Below are positions 8,887 to 17,447 of a DNA stretch of 46,062 nucleotides, one piece after another. The notes beneath the pieces are model-generated. The model made no database searches and had not been told where the DNA came from. It was given only the letters and a program-made list of their open reading frames with translations. The DNA lies in assembly GCA_949128025.1 (NCBI GenBank), contig CASBRD010000006.1, forward strand, positions 1-46,062, given 5' to 3'. Numbering within the stretch: position 1 is the stretch's first letter; each line of letters begins with the position of its first letter. The stretch comes from Oscillatoriales cyanobacterium PMM_0008 (lineage in GTDB: Bacteria; Cyanobacteriota; Cyanobacteriia; Cyanobacteriales; Aerosakkonemataceae). The translations under genes were made by a program, and so were the position numbers.

Positions 8887-8936
8887 CCCTTTATACTTTT
8901 CCCCTCTTGCCCTTTTCCCTTTTTTTCTTTACCCTT

Positions 8937-8949
8937 CCGCCGAAGGCGG
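8937..8949 (+). other. hairpin after VR (candidate DGR target-recognition cruciform)
   Basis: CCGCC (8937-8941), loop GAA, GGCGG (8945-8949), followed by a run of ten A and four T. An alternative fold pairs CCTTC (8933-8937) with GAAGG (8942-8946). A short GC-rich hairpin just past the VR is known to help target choice in the Bordetella phage DGR. It could instead be a terminator between the variable gene and avd. Confidence 0.4.
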
Positions 8950-8969
8950 TAAAAAAAAAATTTTGAAAA

Positions 8970-9236
8970 ATGAGCGAGTTACCGATTATTCAAAAAACCT
9001 ACGATTTAATCAAATGGTACGTCCCGATTCTCAACCGTTTGCCCCGCAGCCATAAATTTATATTGGGGGACAGAATGGTTACTGGGCTATACGATTTACT
9101 GGATGCGCTTATTATAGCAAAATATGCCTCCGATAAACTAACTTTGTTAGAACCTTTAAACAGTAAACTAGATATCCTGCGCCATCAAACCCGATTATTA
9201 TTCGATTTTCAGTTAATCAAGTTGCTAGTTATATAA
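8970..9236 (+). pseudogene. avd: DGR accessory protein Avd, 3' end lost
   Basis: 88 residues: [20 protein letters not shown], then [53 protein letters not shown]. This is the Avd (accessory variability determinant) four-helix-bundle family, which forms a pentamer and binds the DGR reverse transcriptase. Full-length Avd has about 115-130 residues; the last helix is missing. Similarity ends at FDFQLI and the final KLLVI comes from DNA that also borders repeat copy C at 32639, so the repeat replaced the end of the gene. Order variable protein-avd is the classical DGR order. Without the last helix, pentamer assembly is doubtful. Confidence 0.85.
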
Positions 9237-9319
9237 TTACAGCTGTTATTAGGTACGTTGTTGCGCTTTAGCGCTCTTATCCCAGCTGAAATAAGAGCGC
9301 TAAAGCGCAACAACATACC
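9217..9319. repeat. dispersed palindromic repeat, copy B
   Basis: Stem arms 9253-9280 and 9291-9318 (containing GTTGTTGCGCTTTAGCGCTC and its complement, with few mismatches) enclose a 10-base loop. The left flank TCAAGTTGCTAGTTA at 9217-9231 also occurs beside copy C (32639-32653), so the mobile unit extends left into the former avd. Confidence 0.85.
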
Positions 9320-9360
9320 AAGAAAGCCAAACACTGGACTGAGTAAGGGGTGATTTTTCA

Positions 9361-9402
9361 CCCACTCCCCCACTCTCCCACTCCCCCACTCTCCCACTCC
9401 TC
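9361..9402. repeat. C-rich short tandem repeat
   Basis: Imperfect CCCACTCC/CCCACTCT units, the same family as at the window start. It sits between copy B and the stop of the minus-strand BY-kinase gene. A small hairpin, GGGTGA with TCACCC around a T-rich loop, precedes it at about 9347-9362 and may end transcription of the kinase gene. Confidence 0.8.
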
Positions 9403-9407
9403 TACTA

Positions 9408-11615
9408 TTACGATCGCAAATTAATTTTCTCAGTTCTCGACCCAGGTGCTTTCGAGGTGGTAGACTCCTGGTAGTAAGCCTTTGCATGATGGAAGTAACT
9501 ATCCGGTTCATTTTCAATAATCACACCATTGACTACCAAACCCAAGATATTCTGACCCGATTGCACCAAAAAGCTTTTAGCAGCATTAGCACTCACAGCA
9601 TCCAGAACCCCCGGACGAACCACCACTAAAACACCATCGCTCATTTTACCCAAACTGAGAGCGTCCGGCACAAGTACAAGCGGAGTCGCATCGATAATTA
9701 CAAAATTATAGTTCCTAGAAAAATCCTCAATTAATGACGCCATTCGCTTGGAATCAAGAAGCGCCAATGGGTTGGGAGGTATTACTCCCGATGGCAGCAC
9801 ATCCAGGTTATCCATCACCTCTTTTACAGCCATATTAACATCGGCGTGACCGACAATTACATCGCTCAGTCCCGCCGCATTAGTTAAATCCCAAATATGA
9901 TGCTGCATCGGATGGTGCATATCCGCATCAATCAACAACACCCGGCGTCCCAATTGAGCCATAGCTATCGCCAAATTTGCCGAAACTGTAGACTTGCCCT
10001 CTTTAGAAACAGAACTGGTTACTACAATAACTTTCAACTCTCGATCCGGGCTGAGAAAATTCAGGTTAGCCTGAAGCATCCGGTAACTTTCGCTGATTAT
10101 CGAATGAGGAATGTCTTTAACCGGAAGCTGCGGCACAATCCCTTCTTGTTTCCCAAAGCGAAACCTCATTTTTTTCTTAAAAGAAGGAATCATTCCCAGC
10201 ACAGTATATTTAAAGATTTGCCGCACCTCTTTAGCCGTTTTCAGGGATGGATCTGCCAAGTCTACAAGGAAAGCTACCACTACGTAAAGCAGGCCACCCA
10301 CCACAATTGCTGCGACTATGATTGGCCCTTTGCGAGTACCTACAGGGCCTGGAATCAAAGCGTATTCAATCACACGGGCATTACCCACATTTTGATTTTC
10401 TGCAATCCTTACTTCTTGGAAATTTTTTAGAAGAATAGAATAAGTAGATTGGTCAGCTTCCAGTTGTCGCTCTAGATCTCGTTGCCCCTGTTGCAATTTC
10501 GGTATAATATTAGCCCGTTCTTTGTAGGCGGATCTGGCGGTAGTTAGAAAAGCCAATTGATTAATTAAGCCTAAACGTTCCGCTTCTGTAGTTACAATAT
10601 CGGCGGTCACTTTTTCTTTAAGAGCCCCCATTTGTAAATTATTACTGGAGACCGACGTTTCTTTGCCAAGATTCTGTCCTATTCGCTCTTGTAGCAGCGC
10701 TTTTAGGGAAGTTTTCTTACTTTCTAAATCAGCTATTACTGGGTGTGTTGGCAAAAAGCGGCTTCGCTCGCTCGCCAACTGAGCTTCTACTTTTTGGAGT
10801 TCTTCAAGCACCTGCTGAACTCCCAGAGACTGACTCAAAGAACTAAAAGCCACAGCTTGCTGTGAATTCAAATTTATCTTTTCCTGGAGTGCCTCCGAGC
10901 GAGCCTTTGCATCCGCCAGCTGAGCCTGAGCTGTTTCTATTTGTCTGTCTAGGTTCGCCATAGCATCCACAGCCGAGGCAGCTTCCCGTTCTAGAACCAC
11001 AATATGATTTTTTTCTTTGAAGCTACGCAAAGCGGCTTCGGCTTGACGAACAGTAGCTTCGGTCTGAGGTAGCTGTTTGGTGATAAAATCCCGAGCTGCT
11101 ACCGCCTCAGCCCGGTTAGCGAGTATATTGCTTTCTATATAGACATTCATCAGTCTGTTGACGGCCTCGGCTGCTTCCTTTGGCTCTTTACTTTTATAGG
11201 AAATCACCAATACATCTGTTCCTTTGATAGGTTTGACGGCAAGGGATGATAAAAAATATTCAGGCGGTATTAAGGCACCATTGCTGTCTTTTAGATTTAG
11301 TGCAGCTATGGTCTTTTGCACAAGGGGTATCGAACGAAGTACCTCTGCTTCTGTATCTAGAGGGGTATTCAAAAAACTTAAAGCCTCCAATTCTCCTAAT
11401 TTTGCTCCCGCCTCAGTTATTAAAGAAGATGGCGTATTTTTCTTTTTAAACAGCAGCTTTCCTGTTGCTTCATAGGTAGGCTTTTTCTGAAAGGATAAGG
11501 CGGTGGCCATTGTAACAACAAGCACAAATACTATGCTTGCGGGTAGCCAACGCCGTTTTAGAATCAGCCAGTACCTTTTAAAGTCTATATCTTCAACGTA
11601 TTGTGTAGATTCCAT
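9408..11615 (-). CDS. polysaccharide chain-length regulator with tyrosine autokinase domain
   Basis: 735 residues, Wzc/GumC-like. An N-terminal Wzz-type domain begins after TM1 (about 26-43); the periplasmic part carries long coiled coils (about 175-300 and 330-405); TM2 is at about 431-452. The cytoplasmic BY-kinase domain has Walker A SSVSKEGKST (about 534-543), Walker A' LLIDADMHHP (about 560-569) and Walker B FVIIDATP. The C-terminus has a short Tyr cluster (SYFHHAKAYYQE) for autophosphorylation. It controls length and export of the polysaccharide built by the downstream cluster. It is transcribed divergently from the first glycosyltransferase gene. Confidence 0.92.
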   Translation of the reverse strand: MESTQYVEDIDFKRYWLILKRRWLPASIVFVLVVTMATALSFQKKPTYEATGKLLFKKKNTPSSLITEAGAKLGELEALSFLNTPLDTEAEVLRSIPLVQKTIAALNLKDSNGALIPPEYFLSSLAVKPIKGTDVLVISYKSKEPKEAAEAVNRLMNVYIESNILANRAEAVAARDFITKQLPQTEATVRQAEAALRSFKEKNHIVVLEREAASAVDAMANLDRQIETAQAQLADAKARSEALQEKINLNSQQAVAFSSLSQSLGVQQVLEELQKVEAQLASERSRFLPTHPVIADLESKKTSLKALLQERIGQNLGKETSVSSNNLQMGALKEKVTADIVTTEAERLGLINQLAFLTTARSAYKERANIIPKLQQGQRDLERQLEADQSTYSILLKNFQEVRIAENQNVGNARVIEYALIPGPVGTRKGPIIVAAIVVGGLLYVVVAFLVDLADPSLKTAKEVRQIFKYTVLGMIPSFKKKMRFRFGKQEGIVPQLPVKDIPHSIISESYRMLQANLNFLSPDRELKVIVVTSSVSKEGKSTVSANLAIAMAQLGRRVLLIDADMHHPMQHHIWDLTNAAGLSDVIVGHADVNMAVKEVMDNLDVLPSGVIPPNPLALLDSKRMASLIEDFSRNYNFVIIDATPLVLVPDALSLGKMSDGVLVVVRPGVLDAVSANAAKSFLVQSGQNILGLVVNGVIIENEPDSYFHHAKAYYQESTTSKAPGSRTEKINLRS

Positions 11616-11627
11616 AAAAATCCGATC

Positions 11628-11738
11628 TCACAAAGCGGTTGCCAATTCTAATGCTTTTATTGTATCTATCAAAATGTTACGGCGCCAAAATTTCCGCATT
11701 TCGTCGGCGGTAGAGGACTTTGTTCGCTTGGTTGCCAT
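11628..11738 (-). CDS. candidate small protein ahead of the BY-kinase gene
   Basis: 36 codons starting MATKRTKSSTADEMRKFW and ending in a short helix, LIDTIKALELATAL. The ATG at 11738 is preceded by AGGAG with 7-base spacing, a far better ribosome site than most genes here have. It ends 12 bases upstream of the kinase start, so it would be a leader or small partner co-transcribed with it. It is basic at the N-terminus and amphipathic at the C-terminus. No family recognised; length alone cannot prove coding. Confidence 0.4.
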   Translation of the reverse strand: MATKRTKSSTADEMRKFWRRNILIDTIKALELATAL

Positions 11739-12063
11739 AAGCTGCTCCTACTCTTGGACAGTTACAGACCGTGCGATCGCGCAGCAGATATCAACCTCCA
11801 GCATAACCTGTTTCAAATTTGGGCGGTAGTTAGTCTGTTGTTTGAGGTGGTTGGCTCTTTTTGCCGAAATTTGCCGAAAGAAGTAGCCAAGAAAAAAAAT
11901 GTCAAGTAGTCAGCCCCCTTATATTGTGCTATTATGCCAGATATTGGTAATCCTGACTATTTGCTGTCGAGCCTGGAGTGAGGTACGCTCCGCGTGACTC
12001 TGGGCTCAGTAGTGGTAACCGAGCAAACCAAAGCGTACACTCGCTAAATCTTACGTAAAAAGC
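11739..12063. other. divergent intergenic region
   Basis: About 325 bases between the small ORF (minus) and the GT2 gene (plus). It must hold both promoters. A direct repeat TTTGCCGAAA lies around 11860-11880, and an inverted motif GAGCC...GGCTC spans about 11968-12006. No coding frame or clear promoter could be fixed by eye. Confidence 0.4.
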
Positions 12064-12972
12064 ATGAAGGATAATCTTAAGGTGAGCGTCGTTATCAATA
12101 ACTACAACTATGGACGTTTTCTGCCAGAAGCAATTGATAGCGCTCTGAACCAAACCTATCCCCACACGGAGGCGATTGTAGTAGACGACGGTTCCACTGA
12201 CAACTCACGTGAGATAATCGGCTGTTACGGACAGAAAATTATCCCGGTGTTCAAGGAAAATGGCGGACAAGCTTCTGCTTTCAACGCGGGTTTTGCAGCA
12301 AGTCGAGGTGATATAATTTGCTTTTTGGACTCTGACGATATCTTTTTGCCTGAAAAAGTCGCGACGGTGGTAGAAGCGTTTGCCTCTAGCACAGACTTGG
12401 ATTGGTGTTTCCATTCCCTAAAGTGGGTGGACGTAGATGGCGAACCATCGCTTAATCAAAGCAGTCATAAAAGTTTATCCGGCGAATACGATTTGAGAGC
12501 CCATATCAAAACAGGCAAACTCAAAGATAAATTACCTTCTCTCCCCTCTACTTCGGGTTTGTGCTTTAAGCGATCGCTCCTCCAACAAATTTTGCCAATG
12601 CCAGAGGCCAAAACTATTGGTCTTAACGATGCTTACCTCGAATTTACCTCAATTGGACTGAGTAAAGGTCTCATTTTAGACAAAGAATTAGCCCTTTACC
12701 GCGTACACGGATCTAACGCTTATGTTAAAAGCAAAGACAAGCGAGTACCTGCCCGCATCATGATTCTTACAGCATACTGGATGCGAGTTAAATTTCCCGA
12801 CTTATCTAAATTTACCAATAACATATTTGCAGCAGGTTTAGGAACTTTTTGGCGGACAGGAGGTGTGGCATCAGAATGTCGTGAATTTGTCAAAAATTAT
12901 CTGGAGTCAGCTACACCCCTAGAAAAAATCGAAATTAATGCTAGAGCCGTTTACCACTGCGTAAAGTTGTGA
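12064..12972 (+). CDS. family 2 glycosyltransferase
   Basis: 302 residues. GT-A fold marks: VSVVINNYNYGRFLPEAIDS, EAIVVDDGSTDNS, and the metal-binding FLDSDDIF (DxD). It transfers a sugar from a nucleotide donor to a growing repeat unit at the inner face of the membrane. No membrane helix. The stop overlaps the GTG start of the polymerase gene by 4 bases, which suggests translational coupling. Donor and acceptor cannot be told from sequence. Confidence 0.9.
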   Translation: MKDNLKVSVVINNYNYGRFLPEAIDSALNQTYPHTEAIVVDDGSTDNSREIIGCYGQKIIPVFKENGGQASAFNAGFAASRGDIICFLDSDDIFLPEKVATVVEAFASSTDLDWCFHSLKWVDVDGEPSLNQSSHKSLSGEYDLRAHIKTGKLKDKLPSLPSTSGLCFKRSLLQQILPMPEAKTIGLNDAYLEFTSIGLSKGLILDKELALYRVHGSNAYVKSKDKRVPARIMILTAYWMRVKFPDLSKFTNNIFAAGLGTFWRTGGVASECREFVKNYLESATPLEKIEINARAVYHCVKL

Positions 12973-14246
12973 ACCAATTTCTCAAGCTTCACGAAAGTAA
13001 ATTCGCCATTTTTGCTTTGTTAGTTTTCTCAAGCGTTCTGGGTATATCAAGCTATTACAACCCGACGGCAGAGCTTACCGTCTCGCCGCCTCTTGACAAG
13101 GTATGGGCGCTGATGAGATATGCGATTTATGCAGTTACACTCTTCCTAATTATTGCCAGATTCAAAAGTGTTGTTCGTCCCGCAATAAGAGACCCATTCT
13201 TATGGGGTTTGGTGGTAATAGTTGTCACCTCATTTCTTTGGTCTGATTTCCCATCCATATCTCGAAAAGATGGCTTAATACTATTAATGGCCACCTTATT
13301 CGGACTGTATTTAGCTTCGCGCTTTAGCTTGAAAGAACAAGTACGGATAGTGGCATGGGCACTGGGCATAGTAACAGTGTTTAGTTTGTTGTATTCTCTG
13401 GTGTTCCGGGGAGCGGCGGTAGAAACAGGGTTCAACGCTGGAGCTTGGCGCGGGCCTATGCTCCAAAAAAACCTCTTAGCTCGCCTCATGGTTATATGTG
13501 CGCCACCATTATTAATGGTTGCCTTAGAAAAGAACAAATACCGTTATGTTGTGTGGATTGTTTTTATCATGGCCGTTGCTCTAATTGTGCTTTCCACTTC
13601 AAAATCGGCGTTAATTATCTGTCTAACCCTTTTATTTCTTTTGCCTTTATACAATGCGATGAAGTGGAGCGACTCTTTGGTTATTCCTTTGTCGATCAGC
13701 TTAATTTTGATACTTGGATTTGCCACTACAGCCTTAGTCAGTAATTGGGAGCCATTTTTGTTTAAACTTGGCAAAGATCCTACCCTCACAGGTCGTACAG
13801 ATATTTGGGCGGCCTGTCTTGAAAAAATATGGCAGCGCCCTTGGTTAGGCTATGGATATCAGGCGTTCTGGCAAGATGGAGGCGGTGGAGAGTATGTTTG
13901 GAAAATTATGAATTTTCGGGTATATTCAGCTCATAATGGCTTATTAAATATAGCGGTCGAGCTAGGTTTCACAGGAATGTCCTTTTTTCTGCTTAGTGTT
14001 GTTACAGCTTACATACGCGGTCTAATTTGCGTGCGTGCAAATAAAAGATTAGAAGACCTGTGGCCAATAACCTGCGTGACGTTTTTATTGATGTATAACC
14101 AAACGGAAAGTACCAATACAGAACCGAACTCTATTTTTTGGATTTTATATGTAGCAGCAACTTTATCTATGAGGCGTGTTCCGATGATGAAGCCTAGAGC
14201 ATTTAGCGAAGATCGAGAAGACAAAAAGTTAGTCGAACCTAGCTAA
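12969..14246 (+). CDS. O-antigen ligase/polymerase (Wzy-like)
   Basis: 425 residues with about ten hydrophobic helices. The start is the GTG at 12969 overlapping the previous stop. The Wzy/WaaL superfamily signature is present: a large loop with LTGRTDIWAACLEKIWQRPW followed by LGYGYQAFW and SAHNGLLNIAVELG. In a Wzx/Wzy system it polymerises flipped lipid-linked repeat units at the outer face of the cytoplasmic membrane. A ligase role is less likely given the neighbouring chain-length kinase and flippase. Confidence 0.88.
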   Translation: MNQFLKLHESKFAIFALLVFSSVLGISSYYNPTAELTVSPPLDKVWALMRYAIYAVTLFLIIARFKSVVRPAIRDPFLWGLVVIVVTSFLWSDFPSISRKDGLILLMATLFGLYLASRFSLKEQVRIVAWALGIVTVFSLLYSLVFRGAAVETGFNAGAWRGPMLQKNLLARLMVICAPPLLMVALEKNKYRYVVWIVFIMAVALIVLSTSKSALIICLTLLFLLPLYNAMKWSDSLVIPLSISLILILGFATTALVSNWEPFLFKLGKDPTLTGRTDIWAACLEKIWQRPWLGYGYQAFWQDGGGGEYVWKIMNFRVYSAHNGLLNIAVELGFTGMSFFLLSVVTAYIRGLICVRANKRLEDLWPITCVTFLLMYNQTESTNTEPNSIFWILYVAATLSMRRVPMMKPRAFSEDREDKKLVEPS

Positions 14247-14276
14247 AAAATAATTCACTATTATAGGGAATTGAAA

Positions 14277-15371
14277 GTGTCTAATTTAGCAATTTTCCTA
14301 GCTGGTCTCGGTGGCGGTGGAGCTGAAAGAGTAATGCTCTACTTAGCCCGTGGTTTTGTGGAGCGGGGTATAAAGGTAGACTTAGTTTTAGTTAAAACGG
14401 ATGGCCCTTGTATATCTTTGATCCCGCCAGAGGTGCGAGTGGTGAACTTGGGAACTGGGCGTCTGTTGCGAAGCATCCCCGCTCTGGTACGCTATCTGCA
14501 AGAAAATCAACCAAAAACCCTACTTTGTGCGATGGAAGATATTAATGTAGTCGCTCTTTGGTGTCGGCGCATCGCTGGGGTATCTACGCGAGTGGTGGTG
14601 ACGGTGCATAACACGCTTTCCCAGGAATCGCAAAACGCAACTGAAATTAAAAAGCGACTTGCACCTTACTTGGCACGCTGGTTTTACCCTTGGGCCGATG
14701 CAGTTGTTACAGTGTCCCAAGGAGCATATGAAGATTTGGTGCGTTTAGGCTTGTCCTCAGAACGACTTAAAGTAATTTACAATCCAGTTGTTACCCCCGA
14801 ACTGGGTAAAAAAGCGCTTGAATCCCTGGATTGCTCTTGGTTTTCTCAGGGTGAACCTCCAGTGATTTTAGCTGTGGGACGCCTGGAGGCTCAAAAAGAT
14901 TTTCCTACTCTTATTCAAGCTTTTGCTAGAGTCAAACAACAGCGTCCAGCGAGATTAATGATACTGGGAGAAGGGAAAGATCGGCCTTTTCTGGAAGCTT
15001 TAGTGCAGGAATTGGATTTAGCGGAAAATGTAGCTTTACCTGGATTTGTGGATAATCCTTATGCTTACATGGCTAAGGCGGCGGTGTTCGTTCTCTCCTC
15101 ATTATATGAGGGGTTGCCTACAGTACTGATTGAGGCGATCGCGGTGGGGAGTCCGGTAGTATCTACTGACTGCAAAAGTGGGCCAGCAGAAATTTTAGAA
15201 AATGGGCGGTATGGAAAGCTAGTCGCGGTGGGAGATATTAATGGTATGGCAGAGGCAATTATTAGTACCTTAGACAAACCTTTAGATGCGATCGCATTGC
15301 AGAAAAAAGCCACTGAGTTTTCGCTAGAAAAAGCTGTGGCGCACTATTTAGAAGTATTGCAGGTTAGTTAG
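14277..15371 (+). CDS. family 4 glycosyltransferase
   Basis: About 364 residues. Start chosen at GTG 14277, which lies 7 bases after AGGGA (14265-14269); a TTG at 14271 would add two residues (MK) but is too close to that site. GT-B marks: N-terminal FLAGLGGGGAERVMLYLARG, and the C-terminal donor site with AVGRLEAQKDFPTLIQAF and LSSLYEGLPTVLIEAIAVGS plus PVVSTDCKSGPAEIL. A retaining sugar transferase of the repeat-unit assembly line, co-oriented with its neighbours. Confidence 0.9.
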   Translation: MSNLAIFLAGLGGGGAERVMLYLARGFVERGIKVDLVLVKTDGPCISLIPPEVRVVNLGTGRLLRSIPALVRYLQENQPKTLLCAMEDINVVALWCRRIAGVSTRVVVTVHNTLSQESQNATEIKKRLAPYLARWFYPWADAVVTVSQGAYEDLVRLGLSSERLKVIYNPVVTPELGKKALESLDCSWFSQGEPPVILAVGRLEAQKDFPTLIQAFARVKQQRPARLMILGEGKDRPFLEALVQELDLAENVALPGFVDNPYAYMAKAAVFVLSSLYEGLPTVLIEAIAVGSPVVSTDCKSGPAEILENGRYGKLVAVGDINGMAEAIISTLDKPLDAIALQKKATEFSLEKAVAHYLEVLQVS

Positions 15372-15421
15372 CCGCCTTTTTCTTATGTAGGCTGAGATGT
15401 AAAACTAGGGAAGTTAAACTT

Positions 15422-16516
15422 ATGGATATCAAAAAGGTTGTTGTTACAGGAGATGCAATTTTTCTCGATCGCTATCGAAATCTATTCATAGCTATATCTG
15501 ACAATTGCGAACAGCTAGATTACTTGCCATACAGCTTAAACGAAGCCAAATTATCCAACTTTTTGAAGAAAGTATTGCCTACATCTTTAATTCCCAAAGC
15601 TAATAAATTATTTCGCAAAAATCGAAAAACGTTTATTAGCAAATCTCAGCAAATGGAATCGAGAATTAGACAACTAGAATATACTCCAGATTTAGTTATC
15701 CATCTCTTTGGTATGTACTCTCCATTTGCGGATAAATTCGATATTCCTTACGTGATGTATTTAGATTATACGATGGCGCTGGCTGCGAAAAATTGGTCGC
15801 CTTGGGCTCCTTTTAATAATCCCCAAGAACTAGAATTATGGCTTGCCTGCGAACACCAAGCTTATGAACGCTGCCATCATATTTTTCCGATGAGTAACGT
15901 CGTCAAGACTTCTTTAATAGAAGATTATGGCATAGCACCGGAAAAAATAACGGTGGTAGGCGCTTCTGGGAATTTTACAGAAGCATATCAGGGAGAGAAA
16001 ACATTTGGCAGCAAGCAGATTTTGTTCAATGGTTCCGATTTTGAAAGAAAAGGTGGAGATTTAGTTTTAGCTGCCTTTAAAAAGGTGAAACAAGCACTTC
16101 CCGATGCCAAGTTGGTGATTATTGGCAAAAAAATAGCGATCGCTGAAGATGGTATTGAAAATCCGGGACATATTGCATCTCCTTCCCAACTACGGGATCT
16201 ATTTTTGAAAACAGATTTGGTAGTTGCGCCCGCCTATTGCGATCCTTTTCCAGTATTTTTAATGGATGCGATGAATTACGGAGTTCCTTGTAGTGTCTCC
16301 GCTAAAGATGGGATGCCAGAAATTGTCGAACATAAAGTGAACGGGATTGTTATTCCCGATCTAAAAGCTGAGATTATAGCGGATAACATCATCCATTTAT
16401 TGTCCAACATTTCTGTATTGAAATCCATGTCCGAGCGAGCGCGAGAGCAGATGAAAATAAAATTAAATTGGGATAATATAGCTAAAAATATATTACAAAT
16501 ATTATCAAAAGCTTAA
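15422..16516 (+). CDS. family 4-like glycosyltransferase
   Basis: 364 residues. The N-terminal half is divergent (MDIKKVVVTGDAIFLDRYRN, later FGMYSPFADKFDIPYVMYLD), while the C-terminal half has the GT4 donor site: LFNGSDFERKGGDLVLAAFK, APAYCDPFPVFLMDAMNYGV and GMPEIVEHKVNGIVI. It resembles cyanobacterial transferases of exopolysaccharide clusters. Sugar specificity unknown. It is 50 bases after the previous gene on the same strand. Confidence 0.85.
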   Translation: MDIKKVVVTGDAIFLDRYRNLFIAISDNCEQLDYLPYSLNEAKLSNFLKKVLPTSLIPKANKLFRKNRKTFISKSQQMESRIRQLEYTPDLVIHLFGMYSPFADKFDIPYVMYLDYTMALAAKNWSPWAPFNNPQELELWLACEHQAYERCHHIFPMSNVVKTSLIEDYGIAPEKITVVGASGNFTEAYQGEKTFGSKQILFNGSDFERKGGDLVLAAFKKVKQALPDAKLVIIGKKIAIAEDGIENPGHIASPSQLRDLFLKTDLVVAPAYCDPFPVFLMDAMNYGVPCSVSAKDGMPEIVEHKVNGIVIPDLKAEIIADNIIHLLSNISVLKSMSERAREQMKIKLNWDNIAKNILQILSKA

Positions 16517-16626
16517 AACCGCTTGTTTTATAAATTTGTGTGCTAAGTTATGTTTGGGATGTCTATAATCTCGTCTTCTATCGGAAGGTTAAGCACAAAC
16601 TTGTTTAAATCAAAAAAGGAACCTCT

Positions 16627-17436
16627 ATGTTGGTAAACGACTCCTTCATCAAAAGAGTAGAAAATTACGAAAATACTGCCGAACATAACGAAAAACTGCA
16701 CGCAGAGTTTGAGCAACTTGTACAAACAATTCCTTTCCTCGCTCAACATAGAAAGTATGTAGAAACCCACAAATTAGGTTTCGGAGATACCGCATTTCAT
16801 TATATGTGGTATCTTATTATCCAACATCTAGCCGAACAATCTTCCAATCTTAAATTTGTAGAAATTGGTGTTTTTAAAGGGCAGGTGATTTCCCTGTGGG
16901 CATTGATAGCCGCAAAACTCAATTTGCAACTATCTCTAACAGGTATTTCTCCACTTAAGGGAAATTCTCTGCCTCCATCCAAGTGGGTCAAAATTTGGAA
17001 AACTTTAACCGATCCAAAATTTCGTCAAGAATTAAAATCTGGGAACTTTTACCCGGAAGAGGATTATCGAGCAATTATTGCCGGATTGTTTGAAACTTTC
17101 CATCTGCCATTTTCAGAGATTCGACTTATTGAGGGTTACTCTAATGATGTAAATGTCCTTGAAACTGTCAAAAATGAAAAGTTTTCTTTGATCTATATTG
17201 ATGGAGATCATACTTTCGAGGGGGCGACAGAAGATATAAAAAATTATTGCCCCTTGATTGAAGAAAATGGGTTTTTAGTCATGGATGATGCTTCTTTCTA
17301 TCTACCAGGCACTTCATTTTGGAAAGGACATGAGTCTGTTTCGCGAGCCTGTGAAATAATTCCCTCATTTGGTTTCACTAATATTCTGAATGTTGGCCAT
17401 AACCGAGTTTATCAAAAGGTGAATGGAAGTAGCTGA
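16627..17436 (+). CDS. class I SAM-dependent methyltransferase
   Basis: 269 residues. SAM-binding motif I appears as LKFVEIGVFKGQVISLWALI and the acidic motif as LIYIDGDHTFEGATEDIKNY, then GFLVMDDASF. This is the pattern of the Methyltransf_24/CmcI-like group, often found in polysaccharide clusters where it methylates sugar hydroxyls. It closes the plus-strand run; the following gene is convergent with only 11 bases between stops. Confidence 0.82.
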   Translation: MLVNDSFIKRVENYENTAEHNEKLHAEFEQLVQTIPFLAQHRKYVETHKLGFGDTAFHYMWYLIIQHLAEQSSNLKFVEIGVFKGQVISLWALIAAKLNLQLSLTGISPLKGNSLPPSKWVKIWKTLTDPKFRQELKSGNFYPEEDYRAIIAGLFETFHLPFSEIRLIEGYSNDVNVLETVKNEKFSLIYIDGDHTFEGATEDIKNYCPLIEENGFLVMDDASFYLPGTSFWKGHESVSRACEIIPSFGFTNILNVGHNRVYQKVNGSS

Positions 17437-17447
17437 TAGAGAAATCT

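Noticed and set aside
8887-9407. Searched for a DGR template repeat or reverse transcriptase after avd
   Set aside because: No second copy of the VR scaffold words and no RT-sized frame follow; the region is repeat copy B and a microsatellite. By eye only, so a distant copy in the window could be missed, but none was noticed.
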